Origin: Bordetella parapertussis
GTDB lineage: Bacteria; Pseudomonadota; Gammaproteobacteria; Burkholderiales; Burkholderiaceae_C
DNA length: 10,410 nucleotides
Direction: 5' to 3'
Assembly (NCBI GenBank): GCA_945888535.1
Contig: CAMDAN010000085.1
Location: forward strand, 1-10,410
The notes under the pieces are model-generated. The model was not told where the DNA came from and did no database searches. It worked only from the letters and a program-made list of their open reading frames with translations. The position numbers and the translations under genes were made by a program. Shown here one piece after another: positions 1-8,666 of the stretch (position 1 is the stretch's first letter; each line of letters starts with the position of its first letter).

Positions 1-144
1 TACCCTGCTGAAGCGAGCGTAGCGCGTGTCGATGTAATGAAGTTCGCGCCAGAGCCAGCAAAGTTTGATACACCAAGTGAAAAAGACATTGCGGAGAAAG
101 GTTCGGCGTGGGTTGCGCGTTGGACCAAGGTGGTTTTGAAGTAA
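1..144 (+). CDS. thiB: Thiamine ABC transporter substrate-binding protein, C-terminal end (partial)
   Basis: Frame 1 is open from the left edge to a TAA at 142-144 and encodes the last 47 residues of a protein whose start lies outside the window. The tail begins with a Tyr-Pro pair and ends in Trp-Val-Ala-Arg-Trp-Thr-Lys. This follows the pattern at the end of thiamine-binding ThiB proteins: Tyr-Pro, a short hydrophobic stretch, a proline-containing loop, then a helix with two tryptophans. The permease and ATPase genes downstream on the same strand support the assignment. Such proteins act in the periplasm and deliver thiamine or its phosphates to the membrane permease. The gap to the permease start is 35 bases, so co-transcription is likely. 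The fragment is too short to separate ThiB from related iron- or YnjB-type binding proteins by itself; the name rests mainly on the neighbours. Confidence 0.65.
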   Translation, partial: YPAEASVARVDVMKFAPEPAKFDTPSEKDIAEKGSAWVARWTKVVLK

Positions 145-179
145 TTTCCAAAGCAACATCGTAAAACCTCAACACTGCC

Positions 180-1775
180 ATGCGTGCATCTTTTCAAAAT
201 CGCTTTGCGCCTTGGTTAATGGCTGGGGTGCCTTTGCTTTTTTTGATACTGATGCTGATTGCGCCGGTGGGACGTTTGTTGCTCGAAGGCGCATGGTCAA
301 AGCAGGGCGATGCATCAACCCTCTGGCTTGCGCCTTGGCAAGATCCGTATTTGCGTTGGCGCATGCTCTGGTCGACCCTTCAAGCGGCGCTGACCTGTGG
401 CGTTGTTTTGGTTTTGGGCGTTCCCATCGCGTGGGTTTTGGCGCGGCTTGAATTTAGGGGTCGTGCGTGGGTTCTTCGCGCTTTGATGTTGCCTTTTGTG
501 GTGCCAACTTTGGTTGCAGCGATGGGTGTTTTGGTCCTGTTTGGGCCGCAGGGTTGGGTGGTGCAATGGGGCGGGCCAAGCTTAGGGGATACGCCTTATT
601 TGCTTTTGTACGGCAATGTTTTTTTTAATTTGTGTGTCTTGGTGCGTGCTGCAACCGAAGGCTTGGAGCAGGTGAGTGCATCACGCATGGCGGCTGCCCG
701 AACTTTAGGAGCCACGCCGTGGCGGGCGTTTTGGAGAGTGGAGTGGCCTGCGATTTTGCCGTGGTTGATGTCGGCGCTGTGCTTGGTTTTTCTTTATTGT
801 TTTTCTGGGTTTGGTTTGGCCTTGGTCTTGGGGGGGCAGCACTATGCGACGGTCGAGGTAGAAATTTATACGCTGGTCGCCCACGAGCTGCAATTGGCGC
901 AAGCGGGTGTCTTGGCGCTGTGGGTCTTGCTTTTTACCGGTGGGTTGGCTTGGATCTACGCTTGGGTAGAAAGCCGCTTGGCTGGACCGGTTCGCGCTGA
1001 CCGTATTGCCAGACGCAGGCCGCAAACGGCGAGCCAATGGTTGGCTCTTGCCGCAGCGCTTGTGGTGTTGGTTATTTTTTGCCTTGCTCCTTTGGTCGCG
1101 ATTGTGATGCGCGCTGCTCAAACGGGGGCCACCGGGTGGGGCATTTTGCTCAACCCAGAAACCCTCGATGCCGTCTGGAACACCGTGCGTTTTTCTGCGT
1201 CTGCTTTGGTGCTGGCAACGCTATTGGGGCTGATCCATGCCTTAGCCGCTCAGCGCGTGATTTGGTTGCGTACCCTGGTTTTCTTACCTTTCGTGGTGTC
1301 TCCTATCTTGGTGGCATTTGGTTTGTTGCTGCTGTATCCGCGCTGGACGGCCAGCGCACCTTTGTTGGTTGCCGCGTATGCTTTGCTAGCCTATCCTTTC
1401 GTTGCTAAATCAGTGGCTGCAGGATTAGACGCTATGCCACCCCATCTTTTTGCCGCCGCAAAAACCTTGGGTGCCAACCCATGGCGGGTATTTTGGCGAA
1501 TTACTTTTCCCCTTCTGTTGCCTGCGCTGCGAAGAGGTATGGCATTTGCTGCGGCCACCGCTGTGGGTGAATTTGCAGTGACTTTGTTTTTAAGCCGGCC
1601 TGAATGGGCGACGCTAAGTACGCTCATTTACGAACACCTCGGCCGCCCTGGGGCAACCCATCACGATGCGGCCTTGGTTTTGTCTTGTGGACTGATGGCC
1701 TTGGCCTTGGCTGTATTTATGGCCATTGAGCGGCCAAGCTTGCGCAGCCGCACTGACGGGGAAACCTATGCTTGA
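180..1775 (+). CDS. thiP: Thiamine/thiamine pyrophosphate ABC transporter permease ThiP
   Basis: This 531-residue, very hydrophobic protein is about the size of E. coli ThiP (about 536 residues) and is built as a tandem of two permease halves with roughly 12 membrane segments. Each half carries the cytoplasmic EAA-type loop that docks on the ATPase: residues about 160-190 (EGLEQVSASRMAAARTLGA and on) and 414-446 (AGLDAMPPHLFAAAKTLGA and on). The segments FFNL (148-151) and LGGQHYATVEVEIY (217-230), and a C-terminal stretch with VGEFAV, resemble the matching parts of ThiP. It sits in the inner membrane and would move thiamine inward, powered by ThiQ. The ATG at 180 follows the binding-protein gene by 35 bases; no good Shine-Dalgarno is visible, so the start is the best but not a proven choice. 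The 3' end overlaps thiQ by 8 bases. YnjC-type or ferric-ion FbpB-type permeases share this fold and are the main alternatives. Confidence 0.75.
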   Translation: MRASFQNRFAPWLMAGVPLLFLILMLIAPVGRLLLEGAWSKQGDASTLWLAPWQDPYLRWRMLWSTLQAALTCGVVLVLGVPIAWVLARLEFRGRAWVLRALMLPFVVPTLVAAMGVLVLFGPQGWVVQWGGPSLGDTPYLLLYGNVFFNLCVLVRAATEGLEQVSASRMAAARTLGATPWRAFWRVEWPAILPWLMSALCLVFLYCFSGFGLALVLGGQHYATVEVEIYTLVAHELQLAQAGVLALWVLLFTGGLAWIYAWVESRLAGPVRADRIARRRPQTASQWLALAAALVVLVIFCLAPLVAIVMRAAQTGATGWGILLNPETLDAVWNTVRFSASALVLATLLGLIHALAAQRVIWLRTLVFLPFVVSPILVAFGLLLLYPRWTASAPLLVAAYALLAYPFVAKSVAAGLDAMPPHLFAAAKTLGANPWRVFWRITFPLLLPALRRGMAFAAATAVGEFAVTLFLSRPEWATLSTLIYEHLGRPGATHHDAALVLSCGLMALALAVFMAIERPSLRSRTDGETYA

Positions 1776-2427
1776 ACTTGAATCGATTTCCAAACGCTGG
1801 GCTCCCAAGGGCGCAAGCCCGCGCGAGCTTTTGCAAGATATCAACTTGCAGGTCCAGCCGGGTGAAACGGTTGCGCTTCTCGGGCCTTCGGGCAGTGGGA
1901 AAAGTACGCTGCTAAAAATCATCGCCGGGCTTGAAGCTCCAGACGCCGGTCGGGTTCTTTGCCAAGGGCAAGACATCACCGCTACGTCGCCTGAGCGAAG
2001 AGGTTTTGCGCTGATGTTTCAAGACTTTGCGCTGTTTCCTCATTTGAACGTTCAAGACAACGTGGCCTTTGGTTTGGTTGAGCAAGGACTGCGTCGCAAT
2101 GACGCGCGAGAAAAAGCCCAAGCCATGTTGCAGCGTTTTGGAATGCAGCCCTACGCAAGGTCTAAGGTTTGGCAACTCTCAGGCGGCGAACAGCAACGCG
2201 TGGCCTTGGCAAGGGCTCTGATAACCGAGCCCAAGGTCTTGTTGTTAGACGAGCCGTTTTCCGCTTTAGATGCCGATTTACGCCAAACCCTTCGCGCTGA
2301 GTTTCAAGCTCGGATCACTAGCTCACAAATGGCCGTAGTGTGGGTGACCCATGATGAGGCCGAAGCCCGAAGTGTGGGAGCGCGGGGTTTTAGGTTGGGT
2401 GAAGGGCGCTTGTTGCCCGTTTGGTAG
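1768..2427 (+). CDS. thiQ: Thiamine ABC transporter ATP-binding protein ThiQ
   Basis: The 219-residue protein has every ABC ATPase motif in order: Walker A GPSGSGKST (39-47), Q-loop Gln85 within MFQDFALFPH, signature LSGGEQQR (137-144), Walker B VLLLDEP (157-163) with D-loop SALD, and the switch His195 in VTHDEAEA. It is a compact ATPase without the C-terminal regulatory domain of longer importers such as MalK or PotA, as expected for ThiQ (E. coli 232 residues). It hydrolyses ATP on the cytoplasmic face to drive the ThiP permease. I chose the ATG at 1768 because the protein MLELESISKRW then begins at the usual first beta strand. A TTG at 1726 would add 14 residues that are only a shadow of the thiP frame. 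The ATG lies inside the last codons of thiP (8-base overlap), which implies translational coupling. The gene ends 23 bases before the convergent nadB. Confidence 0.82.
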   Translation: MLELESISKRWAPKGASPRELLQDINLQVQPGETVALLGPSGSGKSTLLKIIAGLEAPDAGRVLCQGQDITATSPERRGFALMFQDFALFPHLNVQDNVAFGLVEQGLRRNDAREKAQAMLQRFGMQPYARSKVWQLSGGEQQRVALARALITEPKVLLLDEPFSALDADLRQTLRAEFQARITSSQMAVVWVTHDEAEARSVGARGFRLGEGRLLPVW

Positions 2428-2436
2428 TTGGCGCTT

Positions 2437-2449
2437 ACTGAATCTCAGT
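2437..2449. other. Small inverted repeat between convergent thiQ and nadB
   Basis: ACTGA (2437-2441) and TCAGT (2445-2449) are perfect reverse complements around a 3-base loop; a shifted pairing CTGAA / TTCAG spans 2438-2454. It is the only pairing element I see in the 23-base gap between the thiQ and nadB stops. It has no GC-rich stem and no T-tract, so it is at best a weak terminator for either strand and may be chance. Confidence 0.15.
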
Positions 2450-2450
2450 T

Positions 2451-4058
2451 TCAGCTGAAGTTAGAAGGCGTCAAAATCGTTGGCTTAGCTTCATCAAGTA
2501 ATTCCGGGTAGTCGCGGCTAAAGTGCAGACCGCGACTTTCATGGCGAGCGCGGGCGCTTTGGACGATGAGATCGGCAACTTGAACCAAATTACGCAGCTC
2601 AAGCAAATCCCGGCTCACATGGAAGTGCGCATAGAACTCTTGGATTTCTCCTTGCAACAGGGCTATGCGGTGGGCGGCGCGTTCTAAGCGTTTATTGGTA
2701 CGAACAATGCCGACGTAATCCCACATAAAACGACGCAGCTCGTCCCAGTTATGGGAAATCACGACGGACTCATCGGCATCGGTAACGCGGCTGTCATCCC
2801 ACGAAGGAAGTGCGAGCGCGGTAGCCGCTTGACTCAGTCCAATGTCATGGCTGGTCGCGCGGGCAAAGACCATGCACTCCACCAAGGAGTTACTTGCCAA
2901 TCGGTTGGCGCCATGTAAACCGCTGCAAGCGGCTTCTCCGATGGCGTACAAGCCCGCAACGTCGGTGCGTCCGTGCAGGTCGGCCACCACGCCGCCACAG
3001 GTGTAGTGGGCTGCGGGCACCACGGGAATAGGCTGGCGGCTGATATCGATACCCAGCTCTAAGCAGCGGGCATAGATGTTGGGGAAGTGCTCTTGGATAA
3101 AGGCGAGGGGTTGGTGAGAGATGTCTAAGTAGACGCAGTCCAAGCCGCCTTTTTTCATCTCAAAGTCAATCGCCCGGGCTACGACATCGCGCGGTGCGAG
3201 CTCTGCGCGGCTATCGTGCTTGGGCATAAACCGCGTGCCGTCGGGCAGCAACAGTCGGCCACCTTCACCACGCACGGCCTCGCTGATCAAGAATGATTTT
3301 GCGTGCGGGTGGTACAAACAAGTCGGGTGAAACTGGATGAACTCCATGTTTTGAACCCGGCAACCGGCTCGCCAAGCGGCGGCAATTCCATCGCCTGTGG
3401 CGGTATCGGGGTTGGTGGTGTAGAGGTAAACCTTGCCCGCGCCGCCTGTGGCTAAAACCGTGTGGGCGGCTTGAAAAGTCAAGATTTCATCGGTCGCTTC
3501 ATCGAGCGCATACAAACCCACACAACTTTTAGTTTCCGATGGAGAGCCTTTGACCTTGTCACTGGTAATCAGATCAATCAGGGTGTGGTTTTGAAACAGG
3601 GTGATGTTGGGTGAACCTTTGACACGCTCAATCAAGGTGCGTTGAACCGCAGCGCCGGTTGCATCGGTGACATGGATAATGCGACGGGCGCTGTGGCCGC
3701 CTTCACGTGTGAGGTGCAACTGCCCGTCTTCGGTGCTAAAGGGAACACCCATGGCTTGCAGCCAGGCAATGGCTTGCGGGGCTTGTTCGACCACAAATTG
3801 GGTGGCAGCCAGATCGCACAAACCCGCGCCCGCAACCAGCGTGTCATCCACGTGTGCAGCAAAGCTATCGGACTTGTCCCACACGGCAGCAATGCCACCT
3901 TGGGCCCAGCCGCTGGAGCCTTCGCTCACTGCTCGTTTGGTGATGATGGCGACGCGGTATTTTTCGGATAGCAGAAGTGCGGCGCTCAGGCCCGCTAAAC
4001 CACTGCCAACGATCAATACATCGAAATTTAGCGAAGACACTTTTTCTTTTAGTTTCAT
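2451..4058 (-). CDS. nadB: L-aspartate oxidase NadB
   Basis: The 535-residue flavoprotein oxidises L-aspartate to iminoaspartate, the first step of de novo NAD synthesis; quinolinate synthase NadA, not in this window, uses the product. The N-terminal FAD-binding motif is [11 protein letters not shown] (17-27), followed by the family hallmark [13 protein letters not shown] (47-59). Catalytic and substrate-binding residues seen in E. coli NadB are present: Glu119 in REGGHS, His244 in QFHPT, Arg290 in APRDVV, His351 in PAAHYTCGG and Arg386 in GANRLASNS. The C-terminal helical domain is complete. I chose the ATG at 4058 (MKLKEK) over a GTG at 4091, because the GTG lies inside metG and the ATG gives the normal family length. 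The start is 4 bases after the metG TAA, with a purine-rich AAGGGT overlapping that stop, so nadB is probably translated by coupling to metG. Confidence in function is very high. Confidence 0.97.
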   Translation of the reverse strand: MKLKEKVSSLNFDVLIVGSGLAGLSAALLLSEKYRVAIITKRAVSEGSSGWAQGGIAAVWDKSDSFAAHVDDTLVAGAGLCDLAATQFVVEQAPQAIAWLQAMGVPFSTEDGQLHLTREGGHSARRIIHVTDATGAAVQRTLIERVKGSPNITLFQNHTLIDLITSDKVKGSPSETKSCVGLYALDEATDEILTFQAAHTVLATGGAGKVYLYTTNPDTATGDGIAAAWRAGCRVQNMEFIQFHPTCLYHPHAKSFLISEAVRGEGGRLLLPDGTRFMPKHDSRAELAPRDVVARAIDFEMKKGGLDCVYLDISHQPLAFIQEHFPNIYARCLELGIDISRQPIPVVPAAHYTCGGVVADLHGRTDVAGLYAIGEAACSGLHGANRLASNSLVECMVFARATSHDIGLSQAATALALPSWDDSRVTDADESVVISHNWDELRRFMWDYVGIVRTNKRLERAAHRIALLQGEIQEFYAHFHVSRDLLELRNLVQVADLIVQSARARHESRGLHFSRDYPELLDEAKPTILTPSNFS

Positions 4059-4062
4059 ACCC

Positions 4063-6150
4063 TTAGCTGATTCGCATACCCGGGGTTGCACCGGGCCAAG
4101 GGGTCAGAATATAGATGCCGGCATCGGTCTTCTCGTCGGCGTGGCTGGCAGCTAGCACCATGCCTTCACTGATACCAAACTTCATCTTGCGTGGGGCTAA
4201 GTTGGCCACCATCACGGTGAGCTTGCCGATCAGGTCTTCGGGCTTGTACATACTGGCAATGCCGCTAAACACGTTGCGGGTTTTTCCTTCGCCCACGTCG
4301 AGCGTGAGGCGCAGCAATTTCACAGAACCCTCCACCGCTTCGCAGTTCACGATCTGCGCAATCCGCAAATCGACCTTGGCAAAGTCGTCGATGCTAATAG
4401 TGGCGGCGATTTCTTCGCCACCGGGAGTGACTTTTTCTTCCATGACTGCGGGGGGCTCAAACAGAGCTTCGAGTTGTTCGGGGGTGACGCGTTGCATGAG
4501 GTGTTGGTAGGGTTGAATGCTGGCGACGTTGCTTGTTGTATTCCAGTTTTTCATGGAGGTACCTGTGAATCCCTCGACCGCTTGCGCTAGTGATGGCAAC
4601 ACTGGTGCCAAGTACCGGCTCAGTTCTGTAAAGGCGTTAATGAGCAATGAGCATACTTGGTGCAGTGCTTCGTTGTTGACTGTGTCTTTGGCCAAGTCCC
4701 ACGGCTTGTGTTGGTCCACGTAGGCGTTGACCTTGTCGGCAAGCAGCATGATTTCGCGGGCGGCTTTGCCAAACTCACGTGCCTCGTAGGCTTGGGCGAT
4801 ACTGTCTTTGGCAGCACGGATGTCGATCATCAACGCAGTACCTTGTTCGCCAAAGCCTTGCGTCAATTTACCTTCAAAGCGCTTGGTCAAGAAGCCAGCC
4901 GCACGGCTCGCAATGTTCACGAACTTGCCGATCAAATCGCTGTTAACCCGCGCCATAAAGTCTTCGGCGTTGAAGTCAATGTCTTCGTTGCGGGCCGAGA
5001 GTTTGGCTGCCAAGTAGTAACGCAGCCACTCGGGGTTCATGCCCAGGCCTATGTACTTGAGCGGGTCAAGGCCCGTGCCACGACTCTTGCTCATTTTCTC
5101 GCCGTTGTTCACCGTGAGAAAGCCGTGCACAAACACGTTGTTGGGCGTTTTGCGACCGCTGAAGTGCAGCATGGCGGGCCAGAACAGGGTGTGGAAGGTG
5201 ACGATGTCTTTGCCGATGAAGTGGTATTGCTCCAACTTGTTGTTCGCCATGTAGGCGTCGTAGCTCTCGACACGCGTGTCGAGCAAGTTTTTCAGCGAGG
5301 CCAAGTAGCCCACGGGCGCGTCGAGCCACACATAAAAGTATTTACCCGGTGCATCGGGAATTTCAATGCCAAAGTAAGGCGCATCCCGTGAAATATCCCA
5401 GTCGCCCAAACCTTCGCTGGTGGTTCCGTCGGGGTTTGTGCGAACGGTGAACCACTCTTTGACCTTGTTGGCTACTTCAGGTTGCAGCCGTGGCTTGCCG
5501 CTTTCGTCTTTGTCCTGCGTCCATTTTTCTAAGAACGCAACGCAACGGGGATCGGACAATTTGAAGAAAAAATGCTCCGAGCTTTTAAGCGCAGGTTTGG
5601 CACCCGATAAAGCGGAGTAGGGGTCAATGAGGTCGGTGGGGGCGTACACCGCGCCGCACACCTCACAGTTGTCACCATACTGGTCTTTGGCGTGGCACTT
5701 GGGGCACTCGCCTTTGATAAAGCGATCCGGTAGAAACATGTTTTTTTCGGGATCAAAAAACTGCTCAATCGTGCGCCGTTCAATCAGCGAGCCGCCTTTT
5801 GATTCAGGAATGTCGCGCAGGTCGCGGTAAATTTGACGGGCGAGTTCGTGGTTCTCAGGAGCGTCGGTGCTGTGCCAATTGTCAAAAGCGATGTGAAAAC
5901 CATCCAGGTACGGCTTGCGGCCAGCTGCAATGTTGGCCACAAACTGCTGCGGGGTGATGCCCGCCTTATCGGCGGCGATCATGATGGGAGCGCCGTGCGT
6001 GTCGTCCGCGCACACGAAATCGACCTTGTGGCCCTGCATGCGCTGGAAACGCACCCAGATGTCGGCTTGGATGTACTCCATGATGTGGCCAACGTGGAAG
6101 TTGCCATTGGCGTAGGGCAGGGCGGTGGTAACGAAGAGTTGGCGAGACAT
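4063..6150 (-). CDS. metG: Methionyl-tRNA synthetase MetG
   Basis: This 695-residue class I synthetase charges tRNA-Met in the cytoplasm. It shows [12 protein letters not shown] (11-22) with the HIGH-type signature HVGH, the zinc knuckle cysteines 149, 152, 162 and 165 (CPKC and CEVC), the KMSKS loop at 352-356, the helical anticodon-binding domain after about 380, and a C-terminal tRNA-binding OB fold from about 590 to the end ([35 protein letters not shown]). This is the long E. coli-like form with one four-cysteine knuckle and the appended dimerising domain. The ATG at 6150 ([16 protein letters not shown]) is preferred over a TTG at 6168, which would add six residues not usual for the family. 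No strong Shine-Dalgarno precedes it. A 114-base gap separates it from the patatin gene upstream; a lone TAAAAT on the minus strand (6241-6236) lacks a matching -35. nadB follows 4 bases after the stop. Confidence 0.97.
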   Translation of the reverse strand: MSRQLFVTTALPYANGNFHVGHIMEYIQADIWVRFQRMQGHKVDFVCADDTHGAPIMIAADKAGITPQQFVANIAAGRKPYLDGFHIAFDNWHSTDAPENHELARQIYRDLRDIPESKGGSLIERRTIEQFFDPEKNMFLPDRFIKGECPKCHAKDQYGDNCEVCGAVYAPTDLIDPYSALSGAKPALKSSEHFFFKLSDPRCVAFLEKWTQDKDESGKPRLQPEVANKVKEWFTVRTNPDGTTSEGLGDWDISRDAPYFGIEIPDAPGKYFYVWLDAPVGYLASLKNLLDTRVESYDAYMANNKLEQYHFIGKDIVTFHTLFWPAMLHFSGRKTPNNVFVHGFLTVNNGEKMSKSRGTGLDPLKYIGLGMNPEWLRYYLAAKLSARNEDIDFNAEDFMARVNSDLIGKFVNIASRAAGFLTKRFEGKLTQGFGEQGTALMIDIRAAKDSIAQAYEAREFGKAAREIMLLADKVNAYVDQHKPWDLAKDTVNNEALHQVCSLLINAFTELSRYLAPVLPSLAQAVEGFTGTSMKNWNTTSNVASIQPYQHLMQRVTPEQLEALFEPPAVMEEKVTPGGEEIAATISIDDFAKVDLRIAQIVNCEAVEGSVKLLRLTLDVGEGKTRNVFSGIASMYKPEDLIGKLTVMVANLAPRKMKFGISEGMVLAASHADEKTDAGIYILTPWPGATPGMRIS

Positions 6151-6264
6151 AGTCAAGGGGGCTGGCAAATGGGGGAGAAGTAAGGGCTAGTGGGGACGGC
6201 GGGTCACGAAGGGTGGCAATGCGCCAAAGAGTGTGATTTTAGACGGCAGCCCTGTGCTTTACCG

Positions 6265-7494
6265 TTACCAACCAAAGAAGGTGCAAATGTCCTCGCGTTG
6301 GGCTTGGGCATCAGAAAAACCTAGGGCCATGAGCTCTTGGGTGTAAGCGCTTTCAAATAGCAAATAACTCGCCATCGCTGCACCTTTAAAGTCCGCCTTG
6401 GAAGATGAGATTCCAACGGTTCCCAGCATGGTACGAACTCCCAAGGGCAATGCCTCAATATGCTTGGACGCAATGGCATCCAAGCGCTGACTTGGCGCAA
6501 TCACCAAAACCGAAATAGCACGCAAACGACTAGCACTGCGCAAGGCCTCAGGCACCAAGGCGATGGTTTGGTTAATTCTGCGAGCCCTTTCAATGTCAAC
6601 GGCCAAAGCATCTAGAAAAATACTCGACATCGCGTGGCCTGCAATTTGGGCAAGCGAGGGATACGCCCCGTCGGCTTGCGATTCGTCATCCGCTTTGGGC
6701 TCGTTCATCCGCCCTGCTCCAATCACCAAAATGCGATCTGCGCCGAGATGAATCGCTGGAGCGAGCGGCGCACTTTGTCGCATGGAGCCATCACCGAAAT
6801 ATTCTTGGTGCGACTGAACTGGAAGCGCTTTCGCAGGAAAAATAAAGGGAATAGCCGAGGAGGCGAGTAAATGTGTCAACGTAATTGGAGCGCGAAGGGC
6901 GTAGCGCTGCGAGCGCTCCCATAAGGGCAAATCGTTCAAGCCTTGAAAAAAAGTAACGTGCTGGCCTGTGGTGTAACTGGATGCCGTGATGGCAAGCGCT
7001 TTCAGGTGGCCTTGATCAATCAAGGCTTGTAGACGCTGCAAGGGGACCAAGTCCAAAAGCAGTTGGCCCAGTGGGGCATTGTTAAGCAAAGACCGCGGTT
7101 TGATGCGCCACCATTTGGCAACCATCCAACCCACCGAGATCATGCTGAGCCATTGGGCTCCAGATCGCGCCATGCTCAGGCTATCGGCCTGGTAAATATG
7201 GTCAGCATGCATTGCAGACCAGGTATTTGAAATTTTGTTGACTGCTGCATCAAAGTCGTCTGCCCCACAGGCCAAAGCCGCAGCATTGATAGCGCCTGCT
7301 GATGTTCCCACCACAATCGGAAAGGGATTGATCCGTAATGATGCCTTTTGTTTTTGGCGAATTTTTGCGATGGCTTGAAGTACGCCCACTTGATACGCCG
7401 CACGGGCACCACCGCCACTTAAAACAAGGGCTGTTGCGGGAGTTTCAGGCAAAGGTGGCATGTCGCGCATGGATTCATTATCCAGATAAACCAT
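6265..7494 (-). CDS. Patatin-like phospholipase family protein
   Basis: The 409-residue protein belongs to the patatin / RssA-like hydrolase family, which uses a Ser-Asp dyad to cleave acyl esters of lipids. Near the N-terminus is the oxyanion-hole motif SGGGARAAYQVGVL (26-39). The nucleophile elbow GTSAG at 63-67 places the catalytic serine at 65, and the catalytic aspartate is Asp234 in FGDGSMRQSAPL. The core is followed by about 150 residues that look helical and carry no motif I recognise. No signal peptide or clear membrane anchor is visible, so a cytoplasmic or inner-face location is likely, with the substrate unknown. The start is uncertain: ATG at 7494 has a purine stretch too close to it, and in-frame ATGs at 7470 and 7461 (MRDMPPLPE) are realistic alternatives. 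It is codirectional with metG and divergent from mrp, so it lies between two genes that are often direct neighbours. The family call is firm; the physiological role is unknown. Confidence 0.9.
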   Translation of the reverse strand: MVYLDNESMRDMPPLPETPATALVLSGGGARAAYQVGVLQAIAKIRQKQKASLRINPFPIVVGTSAGAINAAALACGADDFDAAVNKISNTWSAMHADHIYQADSLSMARSGAQWLSMISVGWMVAKWWRIKPRSLLNNAPLGQLLLDLVPLQRLQALIDQGHLKALAITASSYTTGQHVTFFQGLNDLPLWERSQRYALRAPITLTHLLASSAIPFIFPAKALPVQSHQEYFGDGSMRQSAPLAPAIHLGADRILVIGAGRMNEPKADDESQADGAYPSLAQIAGHAMSSIFLDALAVDIERARRINQTIALVPEALRSASRLRAISVLVIAPSQRLDAIASKHIEALPLGVRTMLGTVGISSSKADFKGAAMASYLLFESAYTQELMALGFSDAQAQREDICTFFGW

Positions 7495-7497
7495 GCC

Positions 7498-7527
7498 TTG
7501 AGCGCGTTTTCAAAGTACCGCTAGACT
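7498..7527 (+). promoter_or_regulatory. Candidate sigma70-like promoter for mrp
   Basis: TTGAGC (7498-7503) and TAGACT (7522-7527) are separated by 18 bases and would place a transcript start near 7534, ahead of the mrp ribosome binding site at 7546. The hexamers match the consensus only partly and were found by eye, so this is a weak candidate. It overlaps the proposed minus-strand promoter for the patatin gene. Confidence 0.3.
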
Positions 7528-7540
7528 CTCGGTTAGTCAA
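7512..7540 (-). promoter_or_regulatory. Candidate sigma70-like promoter for the patatin-like gene
   Basis: Read on the minus strand, TTGACT (7540-7535, five of six consensus bases for -35) is followed after exactly 17 bases by TACTTT (7517-7512, a poor -10 matching at three positions). Transcription would begin near 7505, only about 10 bases before the ATG at 7494. That short leader would favour one of the downstream starts at 7470 or 7461. It interleaves with the mrp promoter candidate on the other strand. Confidence 0.3.
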
Positions 7541-7545
7541 AATTT

Positions 7546-7551
7546 GAAGGA
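7546..7551 (+). promoter_or_regulatory. Ribosome binding site of mrp, supports GTG start
   Basis: GAAGGA lies 8 bases before the GTG at 7560. It is one of the few clear Shine-Dalgarno sequences in the window and fixes the non-ATG start, which also gives the expected family N-terminus. Confidence 0.7.
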
Positions 7552-7559
7552 AACTTTTC

Positions 7560-8651
7560 GTGGCAGCAACTGAACAAAGCATTCTTGACGCACTTAAACA
7601 CGTCATTGACCCCCATACCGGCAAAGATTTTGTCAGTAGTAAGTGCATCAAAAACCTTAAGATCGATGGTGACACGGTGCACTTTAATTTGGAGATGGGA
7701 TACCCCGCGCAAAGCCTGCTTCAAGGGTACTGCGAAGCTTTGGCCGCAGCAGCCCAAGCCATGGAGGGCGTGGTCCATGTTGAAATTCAGCCAAGCTTGA
7801 ATATCAGTGCCCACGCGGTTCAAAGAGGGGTTCAACTCCTGCCGGGTGTCAAAAATATTGTGGCAGTGGCCTCTGGCAAGGGTGGCGTAGGAAAAAGTAC
7901 GACCGCAGCCAACCTGGCATTGGCACTCGCCGCTGAAGGTGCGAGCGTGGGATTGCTCGATGCCGATATTTACGGTCCGAGCATGCCCATGATGATGGGT
8001 ATTGAAGGCAAGCCTGCATCTGAAGACGGTAAGACCATGGAACCCATGGTCAATTACGACGTGCAGGTGATGTCGATTGGGTTTTTAGTCGCTCAAGATG
8101 AGGCCATGATTTGGCGCGGTCCGATGGCAACCCAGGCGCTGGAGCAGTTGCTGCGCCAAACGCATTGGAAAGACCTCGATTATTTGATAGTCGACATGCC
8201 ACCGGGCACTGGTGATATTCAGCTCACGCTGAGTCAGCGTGTTCCTATGACGGGTGCTGTCGTTGTCACTACCCCCCAAGATATCGCGCTTTTGGATGCT
8301 AAAAAAGGCATCAAGATGTTTGAAAAAGTGGGCGTTCCTATTTTAGGTATCGTTGAAAACATGGCGGTACACGTCTGTAGCAGCTGCGGTCATATCGAGC
8401 ATATTTTTGGTGCCGATGGCGGCAAAAAAATGGCATCAGAGTACGGCATGGATTATTTAGGTGCCTTGCCTTTGGCTATGTCGATACGCGAGCAAGCCGA
8501 CAGCGGTCGTCCGACGGTAGTCGCAGAGCCTGAAGGCGAAGTGGCTGGTTTGTACAAAGCTTTAGCGCGTAAAGTTGCCGTGGCGATAGCAGCTAAAAAC
8601 AAAGATTTTTCTTCCAAGTTCCCCAGTATCACGATCAGCAAAGCAACTTAA
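7560..8651 (+). CDS. mrp: Mrp/ApbC family iron-sulfur cluster carrier ATPase
   Basis: The 363-residue protein is a cytoplasmic P-loop ATPase that binds a [4Fe-4S] cluster and hands it to apo-proteins. Residues 1-85 form a MIP18/DUF59 domain (LDALKHVIDPHTGKDFVS). The deviant Walker A SGKGGVGKST spans 105-114, a second nucleotide motif LLDADIYGPSMP is at 132-143, VDMPPGTGDIQL is at 211-222, and the cluster-binding Cys273 and Cys276 are in HVCSSCGH. It ends in a normal family tail (KDFSSKFPSITISKAT), so the gene is intact at both ends. The start is GTG at 7560, backed by GAAGGA 8 bases upstream. It is divergent from the patatin gene and, one gene further, from metG; metG-mrp divergence is known in E. 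coli. The following frame is unusual: the TAA stop is followed at once, in the same frame, by codons of a transporter remnant. Confidence 0.96.
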   Translation: MAATEQSILDALKHVIDPHTGKDFVSSKCIKNLKIDGDTVHFNLEMGYPAQSLLQGYCEALAAAAQAMEGVVHVEIQPSLNISAHAVQRGVQLLPGVKNIVAVASGKGGVGKSTTAANLALALAAEGASVGLLDADIYGPSMPMMMGIEGKPASEDGKTMEPMVNYDVQVMSIGFLVAQDEAMIWRGPMATQALEQLLRQTHWKDLDYLIVDMPPGTGDIQLTLSQRVPMTGAVVVTTPQDIALLDAKKGIKMFEKVGVPILGIVENMAVHVCSSCGHIEHIFGADGGKKMASEYGMDYLGALPLAMSIREQADSGRPTVVAEPEGEVAGLYKALARKVAVAIAAKNKDFSSKFPSITISKAT

Positions 8652-8666
8652 ATTATTGGTACGCAA

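Noticed and set aside
1..180. A TPP riboswitch for the thiamine transporter genes
   Set aside because: It would be expected upstream of the binding-protein gene, outside the window; the 35-base gap before thiP is too short to hold one.
1726..1767. Extended thiQ start (TTG at 1726)
   Set aside because: The added 14 residues lie wholly within the thiP frame and precede the normal first strand of the ATPase; the ATG at 1768 gives the usual N-terminus.
3642..5391. Long open frames on the plus strand opposite nadB and metG (for example 4657-5391, 244 codons)
   Set aside because: They are antisense shadows of strongly conserved enzymes, have no recognisable domains, and show biased composition set by the codons on the other strand.
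6236..6241. TAAAAT on the minus strand as a -10 box for metG
   Set aside because: No acceptable -35 hexamer lies 16-18 bases upstream, so I did not annotate a promoter there.
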